Source of the DNA: an uncultured Alphaproteobacteria bacterium
Lineage (GTDB): Bacteria; Pseudomonadota; Alphaproteobacteria; RF32; CAG-239
Assembly (NCBI GenBank): GCA_945835885.1
Contig: CAMAJR010000008.1
Location: 1 to 33,960, forward strand
DNA: 33,960 nucleotides
Direction: 5' to 3'
Shown here: one piece after another, positions 24,824-33,371 of the stretch
Numbering within the stretch: position 1 is the first letter of the stretch
How the letters are laid out: the number at the start of each line of letters is the position of its first letter
The notes under the pieces: model-generated
What the model was told of the DNA's origin: nothing
Database searches by the model: none
The model's input: the letters and a program-made list of their open reading frames with translations, nothing else
Position numbers and translations under genes: made by a program

Positions 24824-25723
24824 ATGAGTGAGCGCAAAGACCTTGTTGTCTATGAAAATAAATCGAATCTCCCCGTTGTTGTCGATGAAGACGGATTACG
24901 CGGTTATTTGATGAAAATTCGGCAATTTCCGGTTTTGAGTGCGGAAGAAGAAATCGATTTGGTTCGTGAGTTCAAAGAAAAAGGCAACTTACAGGCGGCG
25001 CAAAAGCTGATTACATCGCATTTGCGTTTGGCTGTTAAAATTGCGTTGACGTATCGGCACTATGGTTTGCCTATGGCGGATTTAATTTCCGAAGCCAATA
25101 TCGGGTTGATGCAAGCGGTTAAAAAGTTTGATATGAGCAAAAATGTGCGGCTTTCGACGTATGCGATGTTATGGATTAAGGCCGCACTCAATGATTTTGT
25201 GCTGCGTTCGTGGTCGCTCGTGAAAATCGGCACGGTGGCGGCGCAAAAAAAACTGTTTTATAACTTGGGGCGTATTAAGGCACGGCTCGGAATTTATGAC
25301 AATAAAGAACTTGAGCCGGAAGTTGTTAAAAAAATTGCGCAAGAATTAGTGGTTGATGAGCGCGATGTGGTTGAAATGAATCGGCGTATCGGCGGTGACA
25401 GTTCGCTTAATGTCATGGTCGGCAAAGATGATGATTCGGTAGAAGCCATTGATTTGCTTGCCGATAAAACGCAAAATATCGAGGCAAATTATTTGCGTAA
25501 GGAAGAGGCGGCACTTAAGCGGCGGATTTTGTTACAGGCGCTTAGCAAATTAAATGAACGAGAGCAATATATTGTCAAAAACAGAATGCTGACCGAAACG
25601 CCGGAAACACTTGATGAAATCGGTGAAAAATTTCAAATCAGCCGTGAACGCGTGCGGCAAATCGAAAAACGCGCCTTTGAAAAGCTTTCGGCCGAAGTTA
25701 AACAATCTATGGCGGCTGCATAA
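24824..25723 (+). CDS. rpoH: Heat-shock sigma factor RpoH (sigma32)
   Basis: 299 residues from ATG 24824 (a TTG at 24812 would add four residues and overlap the previous gene). RpoH directs RNA polymerase to heat-shock promoters. Region 2 is clear: HLRLAVKIALTYRHYGLPMADLISEANIGLM then RLSTYAMLWIKAAL (about 60-122, quoted in parts). The RpoH box, which separates this family from RpoD, reads QKKLFYNLGRIK (about 141-152). The C-terminal helix-turn-helix is TLDEIGEKFQISRERVRQIE (about 262-281). The window holds two promoters of the matching type, at dnaK and htpG. prmC follows without a gap. Confidence 0.95.
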   Translation: MSERKDLVVYENKSNLPVVVDEDGLRGYLMKIRQFPVLSAEEEIDLVREFKEKGNLQAAQKLITSHLRLAVKIALTYRHYGLPMADLISEANIGLMQAVKKFDMSKNVRLSTYAMLWIKAALNDFVLRSWSLVKIGTVAAQKKLFYNLGRIKARLGIYDNKELEPEVVKKIAQELVVDERDVVEMNRRIGGDSSLNVMVGKDDDSVEAIDLLADKTQNIEANYLRKEEAALKRRILLQALSKLNEREQYIVKNRMLTETPETLDEIGEKFQISRERVRQIEKRAFEKLSAEVKQSMAAA

Positions 25724-26572
25724 ATGGGCGATATTTTTTCTGAAGTGATGCAAAAACTGATGGCGGCAGGAGTCGAAAGTCCGCGATTGGAAACGCGTCT
25801 GTTGATTGCTGCGGCTGCTGAAATCGAATCGGCACAAGTATTCTCGGATATTGTTTTGAATGAGGCGCAAACGGTCAAACTACGGAATATGACAGCACAA
25901 CGAACGGCACATAAACCTCTTGATAAAATTTTGGGTCATCGTGCTTTTTATAAGGCTGATTTTGCGGTAAATAATAGCGTTTTGTCGCCGCGGCCGGATA
26001 CAGAAGTTTTGGTTGAAAAAGCGTTGCAATATATGCCGCAAAATGCATACAATATTTTGGACTTAGGCACCGGAAGCGGTTGTATTATCGAATCGATTCT
26101 TCTTGAAAAACCGAGTTTAAGAGGGGCGGCGGTTGATATATCGACAGATGCCCTGAAAACGGCGCGAAAAAATGCCGAAAAATTAGAGTTAGACGGGCGG
26201 TTAGATTTTATTTGTGCCGATTGGTTTGCAACTGATTTTTTGGTAAGAATCGGGCAGAAATTTGATGTTATTGTCAGTAATCCGCCGTATATTCCGACAG
26301 CGGATATTGCAACTTTGGCACCGGAAGTCAAAGATTATGACCCGATGCAAGCGCTCGACGGCGGGGCGGACGGGTATGTGAGCTATCGCCGAATTGCCGA
26401 ATTGACGCCGGAATTGCTGAGCTCTGGCGGGTATATTCTGCTTGAGGCCGGAATCGGTCAGGCGCAAACAATTGCCGATGTTTTTGAACAAAAAGGGCTG
26501 AAACTTATTGAAATTGCCGATGATTTGAACGGTATTGCGCGTTGTGTGATTTTGCAAAAAACAAGCGATTAG
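25724..26572 (+). CDS. prmC: Release-factor glutamine methyltransferase
   Basis: 282 residues. PrmC methylates the Gln of the GGQ motif in peptide-chain release factors RF1 and RF2, using S-adenosylmethionine. Seen: helical N-terminal domain (about 1-80) with the substrate-binding part, the SAM motif ILDLGTGSGCI (about 111-121), the acidic motif VDIS near 139, and the catalytic NPPY in VSNPPYIPT (about 183-191), which binds the target amide. The ATG directly abuts the rpoH TAA, so translation is probably coupled. The usual partner prfA is not adjacent. Confidence 0.95.
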   Translation: MGDIFSEVMQKLMAAGVESPRLETRLLIAAAAEIESAQVFSDIVLNEAQTVKLRNMTAQRTAHKPLDKILGHRAFYKADFAVNNSVLSPRPDTEVLVEKALQYMPQNAYNILDLGTGSGCIIESILLEKPSLRGAAVDISTDALKTARKNAEKLELDGRLDFICADWFATDFLVRIGQKFDVIVSNPPYIPTADIATLAPEVKDYDPMQALDGGADGYVSYRRIAELTPELLSSGGYILLEAGIGQAQTIADVFEQKGLKLIEIADDLNGIARCVILQKTSD

Positions 26573-26604
26573 TTTATATCTAAAATAATAATCATAAATA
26601 ATAT

Positions 26605-26633
26605 TTGACAAATATGACGAACTGTGTTATCTG
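26605..26633 (+). promoter_or_regulatory. Promoter of the FHA-like gene
   Basis: TTGACA (26605-26610), 17-nt spacer, TATCTG (26628-26633). The predicted leader is about 108 nt and contains a small CTTCT / AGAAG hairpin near 26691-26706, leaving room for regulation. Confidence 0.5.
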
Positions 26634-26747
26634 AAAACCAATATTTCATTTTTGTGCGTATAATTAATTAACCTGACACTTTGTGTAGCTTCTTTTAGGA
26701 GAAGTTTGAGATATATCCTTATTGTTTAATGTAAAAAACTTAAAATT

Positions 26748-27149
26748 ATGAACAAAAAACAAGCTATCGGCTACATTCGTAGCTGTGTCGGGAATGGCCG
26801 TAAGGTCACTGTCAAGTATGTTTTTGATGCTGAGCACCTGCCTGCTGTCATCCGTCTTCATGGTATCGACGGTTACATTGATGTGCCTCTGAAGCTGTAT
26901 CGCAAGAAGCTGCTGGCCATCAAGGGAAACGAGGTTCTCACCATCGGACGTCTGCCCCTCTGTGATGTGCAGGCCGACCACTATGAGGACAACCTCATCA
27001 GCCGTATCCATGTGATTTGGCAGAAGGTCGGCGAGAAGTTTCTGCTCATCAACTGCGGTATCTATGGCACGACTGCGCTGGAAGAGGCGGGGAACGGACT
27101 GCGCGAGATTCCTGCTCAGGATGAGCCCTGGGCCGATTACAGCGAGTAG
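26748..27149 (+). CDS. Small protein with an FHA-like domain
   Basis: 133 residues. The second half has the order of a forkhead-associated (FHA) domain: L-T-I-G-R-L-P-L-C-D-V (about 64-74), then SRIHVIW (about 85-91) and the CGIYGTTAL turn (about 103-111), matching the GR / SRxH / NGT landmarks, with Tyr in place of Asn. FHA domains bind phosphothreonine peptides. No kinase or phosphatase is nearby. Base and codon use differ from the neighbours (CTG, CTC, AAG, GGC, ATC dominate; GC clearly above the flanks), and no Shine-Dalgarno precedes the ATG, so recent acquisition is plausible. The FHA call is by eye. Confidence 0.65.
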   Translation: MNKKQAIGYIRSCVGNGRKVTVKYVFDAEHLPAVIRLHGIDGYIDVPLKLYRKKLLAIKGNEVLTIGRLPLCDVQADHYEDNLISRIHVIWQKVGEKFLLINCGIYGTTALEEAGNGLREIPAQDEPWADYSE

Positions 27150-27178
27150 TTCTGACTTTTGACGTCAATGTCACTTAT

Positions 27179-27210
27179 AAAAACCACCGATTATCAATCG
27201 GTGGTTTTTT
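27179..27210 (+). terminator. Terminator of the FHA-like gene
   Basis: AAAACCACCGATT / AATCGGTGGTTTT stem (27180-27208) with a tiny loop and a six-T tract. Confidence 0.88.
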
Positions 27211-27340
27211 GCAATGATGGTAAAGCAAAGCGAACACGCTATGCGCTGAAGTGCTTGCTTATATCTGCTGTTTGCATTGATGGTATTTGTCGCACAACAA
27301 AACACAAACAATTTACGTTTTGCAGAATTATTTTACAAAA

Positions 27341-27372
27341 AAAAAGCTCCGCAAAATCTGCGAAGCTTTTTT
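27341..27372 (-). terminator. Terminator of the OmpH-like gene
   Basis: AAAAAGCTCCGCA / TGCGAAGCTTTTT hairpin with one mismatch, 18 nt after the minus-strand stop at 27390; long T tract on the minus strand. Confidence 0.8.
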
Positions 27373-27389
27373 CAAACATTTGTCAGATA

Positions 27390-27836
27390 TTATTTAACAA
27401 CTTTTTTAACGTCTTCCGTAATATCGTCACCGCCGTAAATGGTTGCGCCTTTAGCCAAAACTAAAGTATAGCCCATTTTTTTAGCTTCATCAACAATGCT
27501 TTGTGTGATGCTGGCATCAACTGCTTGCAATTGTTGCGCATATTGTTGAGCCAAAGCTTCTCTCTTTTGAGCAAAAGCAGTATTGTATTGTTGCAACAAA
27601 GCTTCTTTCTTTTTAGCATCGCTTTCTTTATTAACTTCGGTTTGTGCATTTTGCAACCATTGAGCCAATTCCTGACCTTTAGCATTTTGATCTGCTTGCA
27701 AGGCCTTTACTTGCTCAGAATTGCTGACAACAGCAGCCAAATCAACAACAGCTACTTTTGTTTGAAACTTGCAAGCGGTGCAACAACCCAAAACCAAAGC
27801 CGTAACGAGTGTCAGTAAAAGATAAGATTTTTTCAT
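27390..27836 (-). CDS. OmpH/Skp-like periplasmic chaperone, probable lipoprotein
   Basis: 148 residues. The mature part follows the Skp pattern: a short beta start VAVVDLAAVVSNSEQ (about 28-42), a long Gln/Ala/Lys-rich coiled coil (about 43-112) and a closing beta-strand segment with YTLVLAKGATIYGGDDIT (about 121-138). Skp holds unfolded outer-membrane proteins in the periplasm. Unusually the signal ends in VLGCCTAC, so Cys18 (or Cys22) could be lipidated and tether it, whereas Skp is soluble. It is not next to bamA or lpxD as skp normally is, so it may be a second, specialised copy. An AGAAAGGGA site lies upstream. Confidence 0.8.
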   Translation of the reverse strand: MKKSYLLLTLVTALVLGCCTACKFQTKVAVVDLAAVVSNSEQVKALQADQNAKGQELAQWLQNAQTEVNKESDAKKKEALLQQYNTAFAQKREALAQQYAQQLQAVDASITQSIVDEAKKMGYTLVLAKGATIYGGDDITEDVKKVVK

Positions 27837-28069
27837 AATTTTCCCTTTCTGTTTATATTATGCCTTATTCAAGCGAAGATTCTCCTGAACAAAAGCGGTT
27901 TTATTCTTAAAGTCTGCAAATATTAACGCTTATAACCTTTAATATTTACTTAACAATATTCATTTTTTTTGTATTTGTAAACAGTTATTTAAATTTTTAT
28001 GAATGTATGTTTATTTTTCCGAAATTATCTGCCAATAGATGTTGTTTCAGATATTAATCAAAAAAATAA

Positions 28070-28097
28070 TTGGCAAAACACTGAAATATGTTACTTT
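28070..28097 (+). promoter_or_regulatory. Possible promoter of the small orphan gene
   Basis: TTGGCA (28070-28075), 16-nt spacer, TACTTT (28092-28097). If used, transcription begins near 28104, downstream of the ATG at 28088. Confidence 0.35.
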
Positions 28098-28450
28098 ATG
28101 AACAACCAATTACAATTTATATATATGAACATCAATCAAGTAAAAAAGTGCTGGACAATGCCGATATTTGCTATTCCTGCTTAAAAGAAAACGACGACAT
28201 CAACATCGTCGAAGTAACTACCGTTCCCCGCCTTCAGTTTGATATGCGCCAAAAGCTGTTTGTGTTGACGACGGGCAGCGTTAAAGAGGCAGAACAGGCT
28301 ATTTTGAACCGGAACGGCTTGACAAATGTGATTATTGACACCGGTTGCCTCAAGTATCTGAGCCGGCTGAATGCGCTCAATCTGATTTTAATCGGAAAGA
28401 ACGATATCGGTAAGGCCTTCAGCATTCTTCATGAGGCACTGCGCCACTAA
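28088..28450 (+). CDS. Small orphan protein with uncertain start
   Basis: 120 residues if started at 28088. The convincing part begins near VLDNADICYSCLKEND (GTG codon at 28148) and continues as a compact alpha/beta protein (KLFVLTTGSVKEAEQAILNR, NVIIDTGCLKYLS, LNLILIGKNDIG). No family recognised. The start is ambiguous: the ATG at 28088 lies ahead of the predicted mRNA start, while ATGs at 28098 and 28125 belong to another frame that joins this one only through an A-AAA-AAG heptamer at 28142-28148. Codon use becomes less AT-rich downstream of 28190. A perfect hairpin follows the stop. Confidence 0.6.
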   Translation: MLLYEQPITIYIYEHQSSKKVLDNADICYSCLKENDDINIVEVTTVPRLQFDMRQKLFVLTTGSVKEAEQAILNRNGLTNVIIDTGCLKYLSRLNALNLILIGKNDIGKAFSILHEALRH

Positions 28451-28458
28451 GCTTATGA

Positions 28459-28499
28459 CAAATCCCCCTTGTGACACAACCGTGTTTAAGGGGGATTTG
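28459..28499. terminator. Hairpin between the small orphan gene and htpG
   Basis: Perfect 12-bp stem CAAATCCCCCTT / AAGGGGGATTTG with an inner GACAC / GTGTT pairing. It lies between two converging genes and may stop both; no long T tract. Confidence 0.7.
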
Positions 28500-28523
28500 C
28501 TATATAAGAGAAAGATTTTTCAA

Positions 28524-30371
28524 TTATGCGCTCTTTTGCCAACCGCGCAAAATATAATCACTCAGTTTTTCACTAAAGAACGAACTGTCGCTGATGGCCT
28601 CACCCTCGGCAATTTTCGCTTGGTCAAGAAGCAAACGCGAGACTTCTTCCACCGTCTGTTTTTGGCTTTCGTCAAACATACTGTCTGCTAATTTGATAAT
28701 CAGCGGATGATACGGGTTGACCTCCAAAATACGCGAGCTGGCAAACGCCGTCTGTTGTTGATGATTACGCATCAAACGCTCGAGGTGAATGCTCATTTGT
28801 CCGTTTTCTACGGTCAAACTGACCGGACTTGATGTCAATTTTTCGGTCGGTTCCACTTTACCGACTTCGTTTTTGAACAGCTCCGCCATAAAATCGGTTA
28901 AGCGCTTCAAACTTCCCTCATCGGCGCGCGGTGTATCGCGTTCCATTTTCAAATCAACATCAGCCTGCGAGATATGCTTAATCGGGTAGCCCTTATAGTT
29001 TGTCAAAACCTGAACCCAAAACTCATCAATCGGGTCTACGAGCAGCAAAACCTCGATACCTTTTGCCTTAAACGCTTCAAGTTGCGGATTGTTTCTGAGC
29101 GTTGGCACATCGTCACCGGTAATGTAATATATATTGGTTTGTCCTTCTTGAACACGAGAGATATATTCATCAAGCGAGGTCAGGTGTTCGGTATCGTTTG
29201 TCGAATAAAAACGCGATAACTCCGCCACTTCAACACGATTCGTCACATCCTCATAAATACCTTCTTTAAATGCCACCCCGAACACTTTCCAAAACTTCAT
29301 ATAATCGTCATAATCTTTGGAACGCGTCTTTAATTCTTTCAAAATACGTCCGACCGTGCCGTTTTTAATCTTGGCAATCAACGCATTTTGCTGCAGCATT
29401 TCACGCGAAATATTCAGCGGCAAGTCGGCACTGTCGATAATTCCCTTTACAAAGCGCAGATATGCCGGCATCAAGCCGTCTACTTTGTCGGAGATAAACA
29501 CACGATTCACATAAAGTTTTAAACTTTGCTGTCTGTCCGGCTGAAACAAATCATACGGCGCTTCCGACGGAATATACAACAAACCGGTGTATTCGATACT
29601 GCCTTCGGCCTTGAAATGCAAACGCAGCCACGGCGTATCAAAATTGCGCGAAATATGATGATAAAATTCGTTATATTGGTCGTCGGTAATATCCGCCTTA
29701 TTTTGGGTCCACAATGCTGAACCGGTATTGACCGTTTCTTCACCCGCTTTGCCTAAATCCAAAACAATCGGATAATTGATGTGGTCGGAATAAGTGCGAA
29801 TAATATGACGCAAATAAATCGTATCAACATAATCTTTAGCATCGTCTTTGAGAAAAAGTTTAATATCCGTTCCGACTTTATCACGTTTGGCTTCGCTTAT
29901 TTCAAAACCGTCAACCCCGTTAGAAGTCCACAGCCACGCTTGTTCTTCGCCGGCACGACGCGTTGTCACTTCTACCTTTGATGCAACCATAAACGCCGAA
30001 TAAAATCCGACGCCGAACTTGCCGATAAGGTCAACCACCGAGCCGTTATCTTTGGCATTGTTCACAAAATCGGCCGTGCCTGACTTGGCGATGGTGCCTA
30101 AATGATGCACCAAATCGTCTTTATTCATACCGATACCGTTATCGCTTATAGTCAGCGTATTTTCTTCGGTATTCGGCGTAATCGTAATTTTAAATTCGCC
30201 GTTATCTTTGGCTATTCCCGGATTTATAAGCGCGTAATAGCGCAGTTTGTCGCATGCATCACTGGCGTTTGAAATCAGCTCGCGCAGAAAAATATATTTT
30301 TCCGAATACAGCGAGTTAATTACAATATCCAAAAGTTTTGAAACTTCCGTTTTAAATTTTTGTTTGCTCAT
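28524..30371 (-). CDS. htpG: Chaperone HtpG (Hsp90)
   Basis: 615 residues, normal for bacterial Hsp90, an ATP-driven cytosolic chaperone working on late folding intermediates with DnaK. The GHKL ATP-binding domain shows ELISNASDACDKLRY (about 31-45), ISDNGIGM (about 75-82) and the IGKFGVGFYSAFMVA lid (about 115-129); the middle domain has LYVNRVFISD and LPLNISREMLQQN. The charged linker of eukaryotic Hsp90 is absent, as expected. An AAGGAGAG site precedes the ATG and a heat-shock promoter lies immediately upstream. Confidence 0.97.
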   Translation of the reverse strand: MSKQKFKTEVSKLLDIVINSLYSEKYIFLRELISNASDACDKLRYYALINPGIAKDNGEFKITITPNTEENTLTISDNGIGMNKDDLVHHLGTIAKSGTADFVNNAKDNGSVVDLIGKFGVGFYSAFMVASKVEVTTRRAGEEQAWLWTSNGVDGFEISEAKRDKVGTDIKLFLKDDAKDYVDTIYLRHIIRTYSDHINYPIVLDLGKAGEETVNTGSALWTQNKADITDDQYNEFYHHISRNFDTPWLRLHFKAEGSIEYTGLLYIPSEAPYDLFQPDRQQSLKLYVNRVFISDKVDGLMPAYLRFVKGIIDSADLPLNISREMLQQNALIAKIKNGTVGRILKELKTRSKDYDDYMKFWKVFGVAFKEGIYEDVTNRVEVAELSRFYSTNDTEHLTSLDEYISRVQEGQTNIYYITGDDVPTLRNNPQLEAFKAKGIEVLLLVDPIDEFWVQVLTNYKGYPIKHISQADVDLKMERDTPRADEGSLKRLTDFMAELFKNEVGKVEPTEKLTSSPVSLTVENGQMSIHLERLMRNHQQQTAFASSRILEVNPYHPLIIKLADSMFDESQKQTVEEVSRLLLDQAKIAEGEAISDSSFFSEKLSDYILRGWQKSA

Positions 30372-30401
30372 CGTAAACTCTCCTTAATTCAACTGCTGAA
30401 T

Positions 30402-30430
30402 ATATGGGGTTTATTTTGCGTGTGCGCAAG
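30402..30430 (-). promoter_or_regulatory. Heat-shock (sigma32/RpoH) promoter of htpG
   Basis: Minus strand CTTGCGC (30430-30424), 14-nt spacer, CCCCATAT (30409-30402). The -10 matches CCCCATNT fully; the spacer equals that of the dnaK promoter. Confidence 0.85.
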
Positions 30431-30489
30431 AGGACGGCGCAATTTTTTCATATATCTGCACAAAAACTCCGTGTAAATATTATTTTTTA

Positions 30490-30518
30490 TTGAAAACGCA
30501 GACGGTTCGTTTTATACT
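30490..30518 (+). promoter_or_regulatory. Promoter of lysS
   Basis: TTGAAA (30490-30495), 17-nt spacer, TATACT (30513-30518); AGGAAA follows before the ATG. Confidence 0.75.
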
Positions 30519-30553
30519 GGGCGCAATTTTGAAAACTTTATTAGGAAAAAACA

Positions 30554-32026
30554 ATGGCAAATGAAACAAATATCCATAGAGAATCGCGCTTGGCAAAGTT
30601 AAAAGCGCTGCAAGAAAAAGGTTATAATCCGTATCCGTATCGCTTTGTGCCGACGGCTTATGCCGCCGAGCTGCAAGAAAAATACAAAGATTTGGAAGCC
30701 GGTGTCGATACCGAAGACCGTGTGACCATTGCCGGCCGCGCTATGGCTGTGCGCAACAGCGGTATGTTTGTGGATATTAAAGATAAAAGCGGGAAAATTC
30801 AGGCGTTTTGCTACAAAAAAATCCTGCCGGAAGAAGATATGGAACGCTTAAAATGTGTTGATGTCGGCGATATGGTTGGTGTAACCGGATTCGTGCGTCG
30901 CACACCGCGCGGCGAGTTGACGGTTGCCGCCGAAAAATTTGATATTATCGCAAAATCGTTACAAACTCTGCCGGAAAAATTCCACGGTTTAACCGACGTT
31001 GATGCGCGCTATCGTCAGCGTTATGTCGATTTTATTATGAACGAGGACAGCAAAGAAATCTTCAAAAAGCGTTGCAAAATCACATCAGCCGTGCGTCGCT
31101 ATTTTGAACAACACGATTTTTTGGAAGTCGAAACGCCGATGCTCCATCCGATTATGGGCGGCGCCAACGCGAAACCGTTTATCACGCACCACAATGCGCT
31201 CGATATGGATTTATATTTGCGTATTGCTCCGGAGCTGTATTTGAAGAAGCTCGTGGTCGGCGGTTTTGACCGTGTGTTTGAAATCGGCCGGAACTTCCGT
31301 AATGAAGGCATTGACAAGAATCATAATCCGGAATTTACCGGTTTGGAAGCATATCAGGCCTATGCCGACTATAACGATATGGCAAACCTGATTGAAGATT
31401 TGGTGCGTTTTGTCGCAACCGATGTTTTGGGCACCACAACATTAACGCTCGGCGAAAAAGAAGTTGATTTATCAAAGCCGTTCCGCCGCGCCTCAATTGT
31501 TGATTTAATCAAAGAAAAAACCGGCATTGATTTGCTCACCGCCAACACTTTGGAAGAAGCGCAAGCTATGGCAAAATCCATCGGTGTTGATGCCGGTGCC
31601 TGCACCTGTTGGGGTAAAGTGGTGCAAGAAGTGTTTGATGAAAAAGTCGAAGCATCTTTGATTGAGCCGACGTTTGTTATGGATATGCCGCGCGATATTT
31701 CGCCGCTGGCCAAAACCCATCGCAGCAATCCGCGCTTGGTTGAGCATTTTGACGCTTATCTCGGCGCAATGGAAATCGGCTGCGCTTACTCCGAACTATC
31801 CAATCCGCTCGAGCAACGTGAACGTTTTGAAGCTGAAGTCGCCGCGCGTGAAAACGGTGATGATGAGGCACAAATGCTTGATGAAGACTTTATTTGCGCG
31901 CTTGAAAACGGTTTTCCGCCGTCTGGCGGTATGGGTATGGGGATTGACCGCCTGTCGATTTTGTTGACCGGAGCCGATACCATTCGCGATGTTATTGCCT
32001 TCCCGACATTGCGTAAAAAGGACTAA
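30554..32026 (+). CDS. lysS: Lysyl-tRNA synthetase, class II
   Basis: 490 residues; charges tRNA-Lys. The N-terminal OB-fold (about 55-150) includes [20 protein letters not shown]. Catalytic domain: motif 1 near [21 protein letters not shown] (about 192-211, quoted within length), motif 2 [15 protein letters not shown] (about 240-254) with [11 protein letters not shown], and motif 3 [14 protein letters not shown] (about 458-471). A class I LysRS is found in many alphaproteobacteria, so having the class II enzyme is worth noting. The deacetylase gene follows after 13 nt. Confidence 0.96.
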   Translation: MANETNIHRESRLAKLKALQEKGYNPYPYRFVPTAYAAELQEKYKDLEAGVDTEDRVTIAGRAMAVRNSGMFVDIKDKSGKIQAFCYKKILPEEDMERLKCVDVGDMVGVTGFVRRTPRGELTVAAEKFDIIAKSLQTLPEKFHGLTDVDARYRQRYVDFIMNEDSKEIFKKRCKITSAVRRYFEQHDFLEVETPMLHPIMGGANAKPFITHHNALDMDLYLRIAPELYLKKLVVGGFDRVFEIGRNFRNEGIDKNHNPEFTGLEAYQAYADYNDMANLIEDLVRFVATDVLGTTTLTLGEKEVDLSKPFRRASIVDLIKEKTGIDLLTANTLEEAQAMAKSIGVDAGACTCWGKVVQEVFDEKVEASLIEPTFVMDMPRDISPLAKTHRSNPRLVEHFDAYLGAMEIGCAYSELSNPLEQRERFEAEVAARENGDDEAQMLDEDFICALENGFPPSGGMGMGIDRLSILLTGADTIRDVIAFPTLRKKD

Positions 32027-32039
32027 CAAGAGGACTTTT

Positions 32040-33140
32040 ATGAAAAAAAGCGTCATCTTTATCTTTGTGTTATTGGCGATTATCGCGGCGGAAACTTGGG
32101 CTCTGTTCCATCATTCTCGTCATCCGTCGCCGGTAGAATATGCTTTTGACGAGCAGGAATATGACTTGCCGCCGCCAAATTTGCAAGGTATTAAACCGTT
32201 TTTGTTTGAAACTCAATGGGCTGACGAAATAGGCGCTACCTTAGATGAACTTCAAGCTGTGGTTGAAGGAAGCTTTCAGGATTTATCCGAACAATCAAGC
32301 AATAATCCGCCCGTTATCGAAAATAAAGATGAACGCACTCCGCAAAAAGACGAACCGCTTTCTTTCACAGAAACAAAAATAAAGACGCCTGACCCCGTAA
32401 AACCGGCAGAAGTTTTACAAAACACCGATGTTGCGACGAGCGAATCGCGTTCCTTTGCAGCAGAAGCGAAAGCATTGGTCGCCGTTGTCATAGATGATGT
32501 CGGTTTGAGTATTCCGTTCACCAATCAAATTGCTCAAATCGAAAAGCCGGTAACAGTTGCATTTTTGCCTTACGGTGCTTCGAATAAAAATCAGGTTATG
32601 AAACTCAAAAACGCCGGTTTTGAAGTTATTTTGCATACTCCGATGATGCCGCACGTTAAAGCCAGCTTAGCCCCGAACACTTTGTCACCGGAAATGGAAT
32701 ATGATGACCTGCAAAATCGTTTCAATGCAATGTTAGACCGTTTTGCCGGCACGGGAATGTATGGTATTAACAACCACATGGGCAGTAAATTCACCGAAAG
32801 CAAAAAGGCAATGACAGCCATTGTTGAGGTGCTGAAACAAAAAAATATGTTTTTCCTCGATTCGAAAACATCGTCAAAATCTGTTGCAAGGTCAGTATGT
32901 CGAACATACGGTGTTCCATATATTTCGCGTGATATCTTTTTGGACAACGAAAAAGATTACGGTAAAATAATGCAACAGTTTGCAGCCACCGAGCGCGTTG
33001 CAAAAAAGCGTGGCTATGCCGTAGCTATCGGACATCCTTATCCGCAAACGCTGCGCGCGTTGAAAGATTGGGAAAAGAACTTGGACGCCCATAACATCAA
33101 ATTGGTTCCATTGTCGTATTTGTTGCAAAGAATCAATTAA
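32040..33140 (+). CDS. Divergent polysaccharide deacetylase family protein (YibQ-like)
   Basis: 366 residues from the ATG at 32040, preceded by GAGG; the frame is open to 31989 but that overlaps lysS. An N-terminal membrane anchor or uncleaved signal (about 4-22, FIFVLLAIIAAETWALF) is followed by an acidic, Pro-rich linker (about 60-140) and the catalytic-like domain with VVIDDVGLS (about 148-156), HTPMMPH, GINNHMGSKFT (about 241-251), FFLDSKTSS and AIGHPYPQT (about 327-335). This is the divergent polysaccharide deacetylase (DUF610) pattern; members are periplasmic and thought to act on envelope glycans. Co-transcribed with lysS by spacing. Confidence 0.88.
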   Translation: MKKSVIFIFVLLAIIAAETWALFHHSRHPSPVEYAFDEQEYDLPPPNLQGIKPFLFETQWADEIGATLDELQAVVEGSFQDLSEQSSNNPPVIENKDERTPQKDEPLSFTETKIKTPDPVKPAEVLQNTDVATSESRSFAAEAKALVAVVIDDVGLSIPFTNQIAQIEKPVTVAFLPYGASNKNQVMKLKNAGFEVILHTPMMPHVKASLAPNTLSPEMEYDDLQNRFNAMLDRFAGTGMYGINNHMGSKFTESKKAMTAIVEVLKQKNMFFLDSKTSSKSVARSVCRTYGVPYISRDIFLDNEKDYGKIMQQFAATERVAKKRGYAVAIGHPYPQTLRALKDWEKNLDAHNIKLVPLSYLLQRIN

Positions 33141-33322
33141 TTTCGCTCAATAAAACAATTTTATTGACATAAGCACAAAGAATATGACTTCATTATTCTG
33201 AATCAAAAGCGATATATCCTTAAACGCCGTGCCGCTTAGGCGTCGTAAAGCCAAAAAAAGCATTACGATATTAGAAATCGCTAAAAAATGTGAAAAAAAA
33301 TACAATTTAATGAAAAAAGTTC

Positions 33323-33351
33323 TTGACGTTTGCAAAAAATATCGGTATATA
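33323..33351 (+). promoter_or_regulatory. Promoter of tRNA-Glu
   Basis: TTGACG (33323-33328), 17-nt spacer, TATATA (33346-33351), about 20 nt ahead of the tRNA. Confidence 0.75.
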
Positions 33352-33371
33352 TGCCTATGTTCACAAAATAT

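Noticed and set aside
27159..27464. Plus-strand 101-codon frame after the FHA-like gene
   Set aside because: It begins before the FHA-gene terminator and runs into the OmpH-like gene on the other strand; no start signals.
33147..33335. Minus-strand 62-codon frame between the deacetylase and tRNA-Glu
   Set aside because: Hydrophobic only by AT-richness, without ribosome-binding site or promoter; the region looks intergenic.
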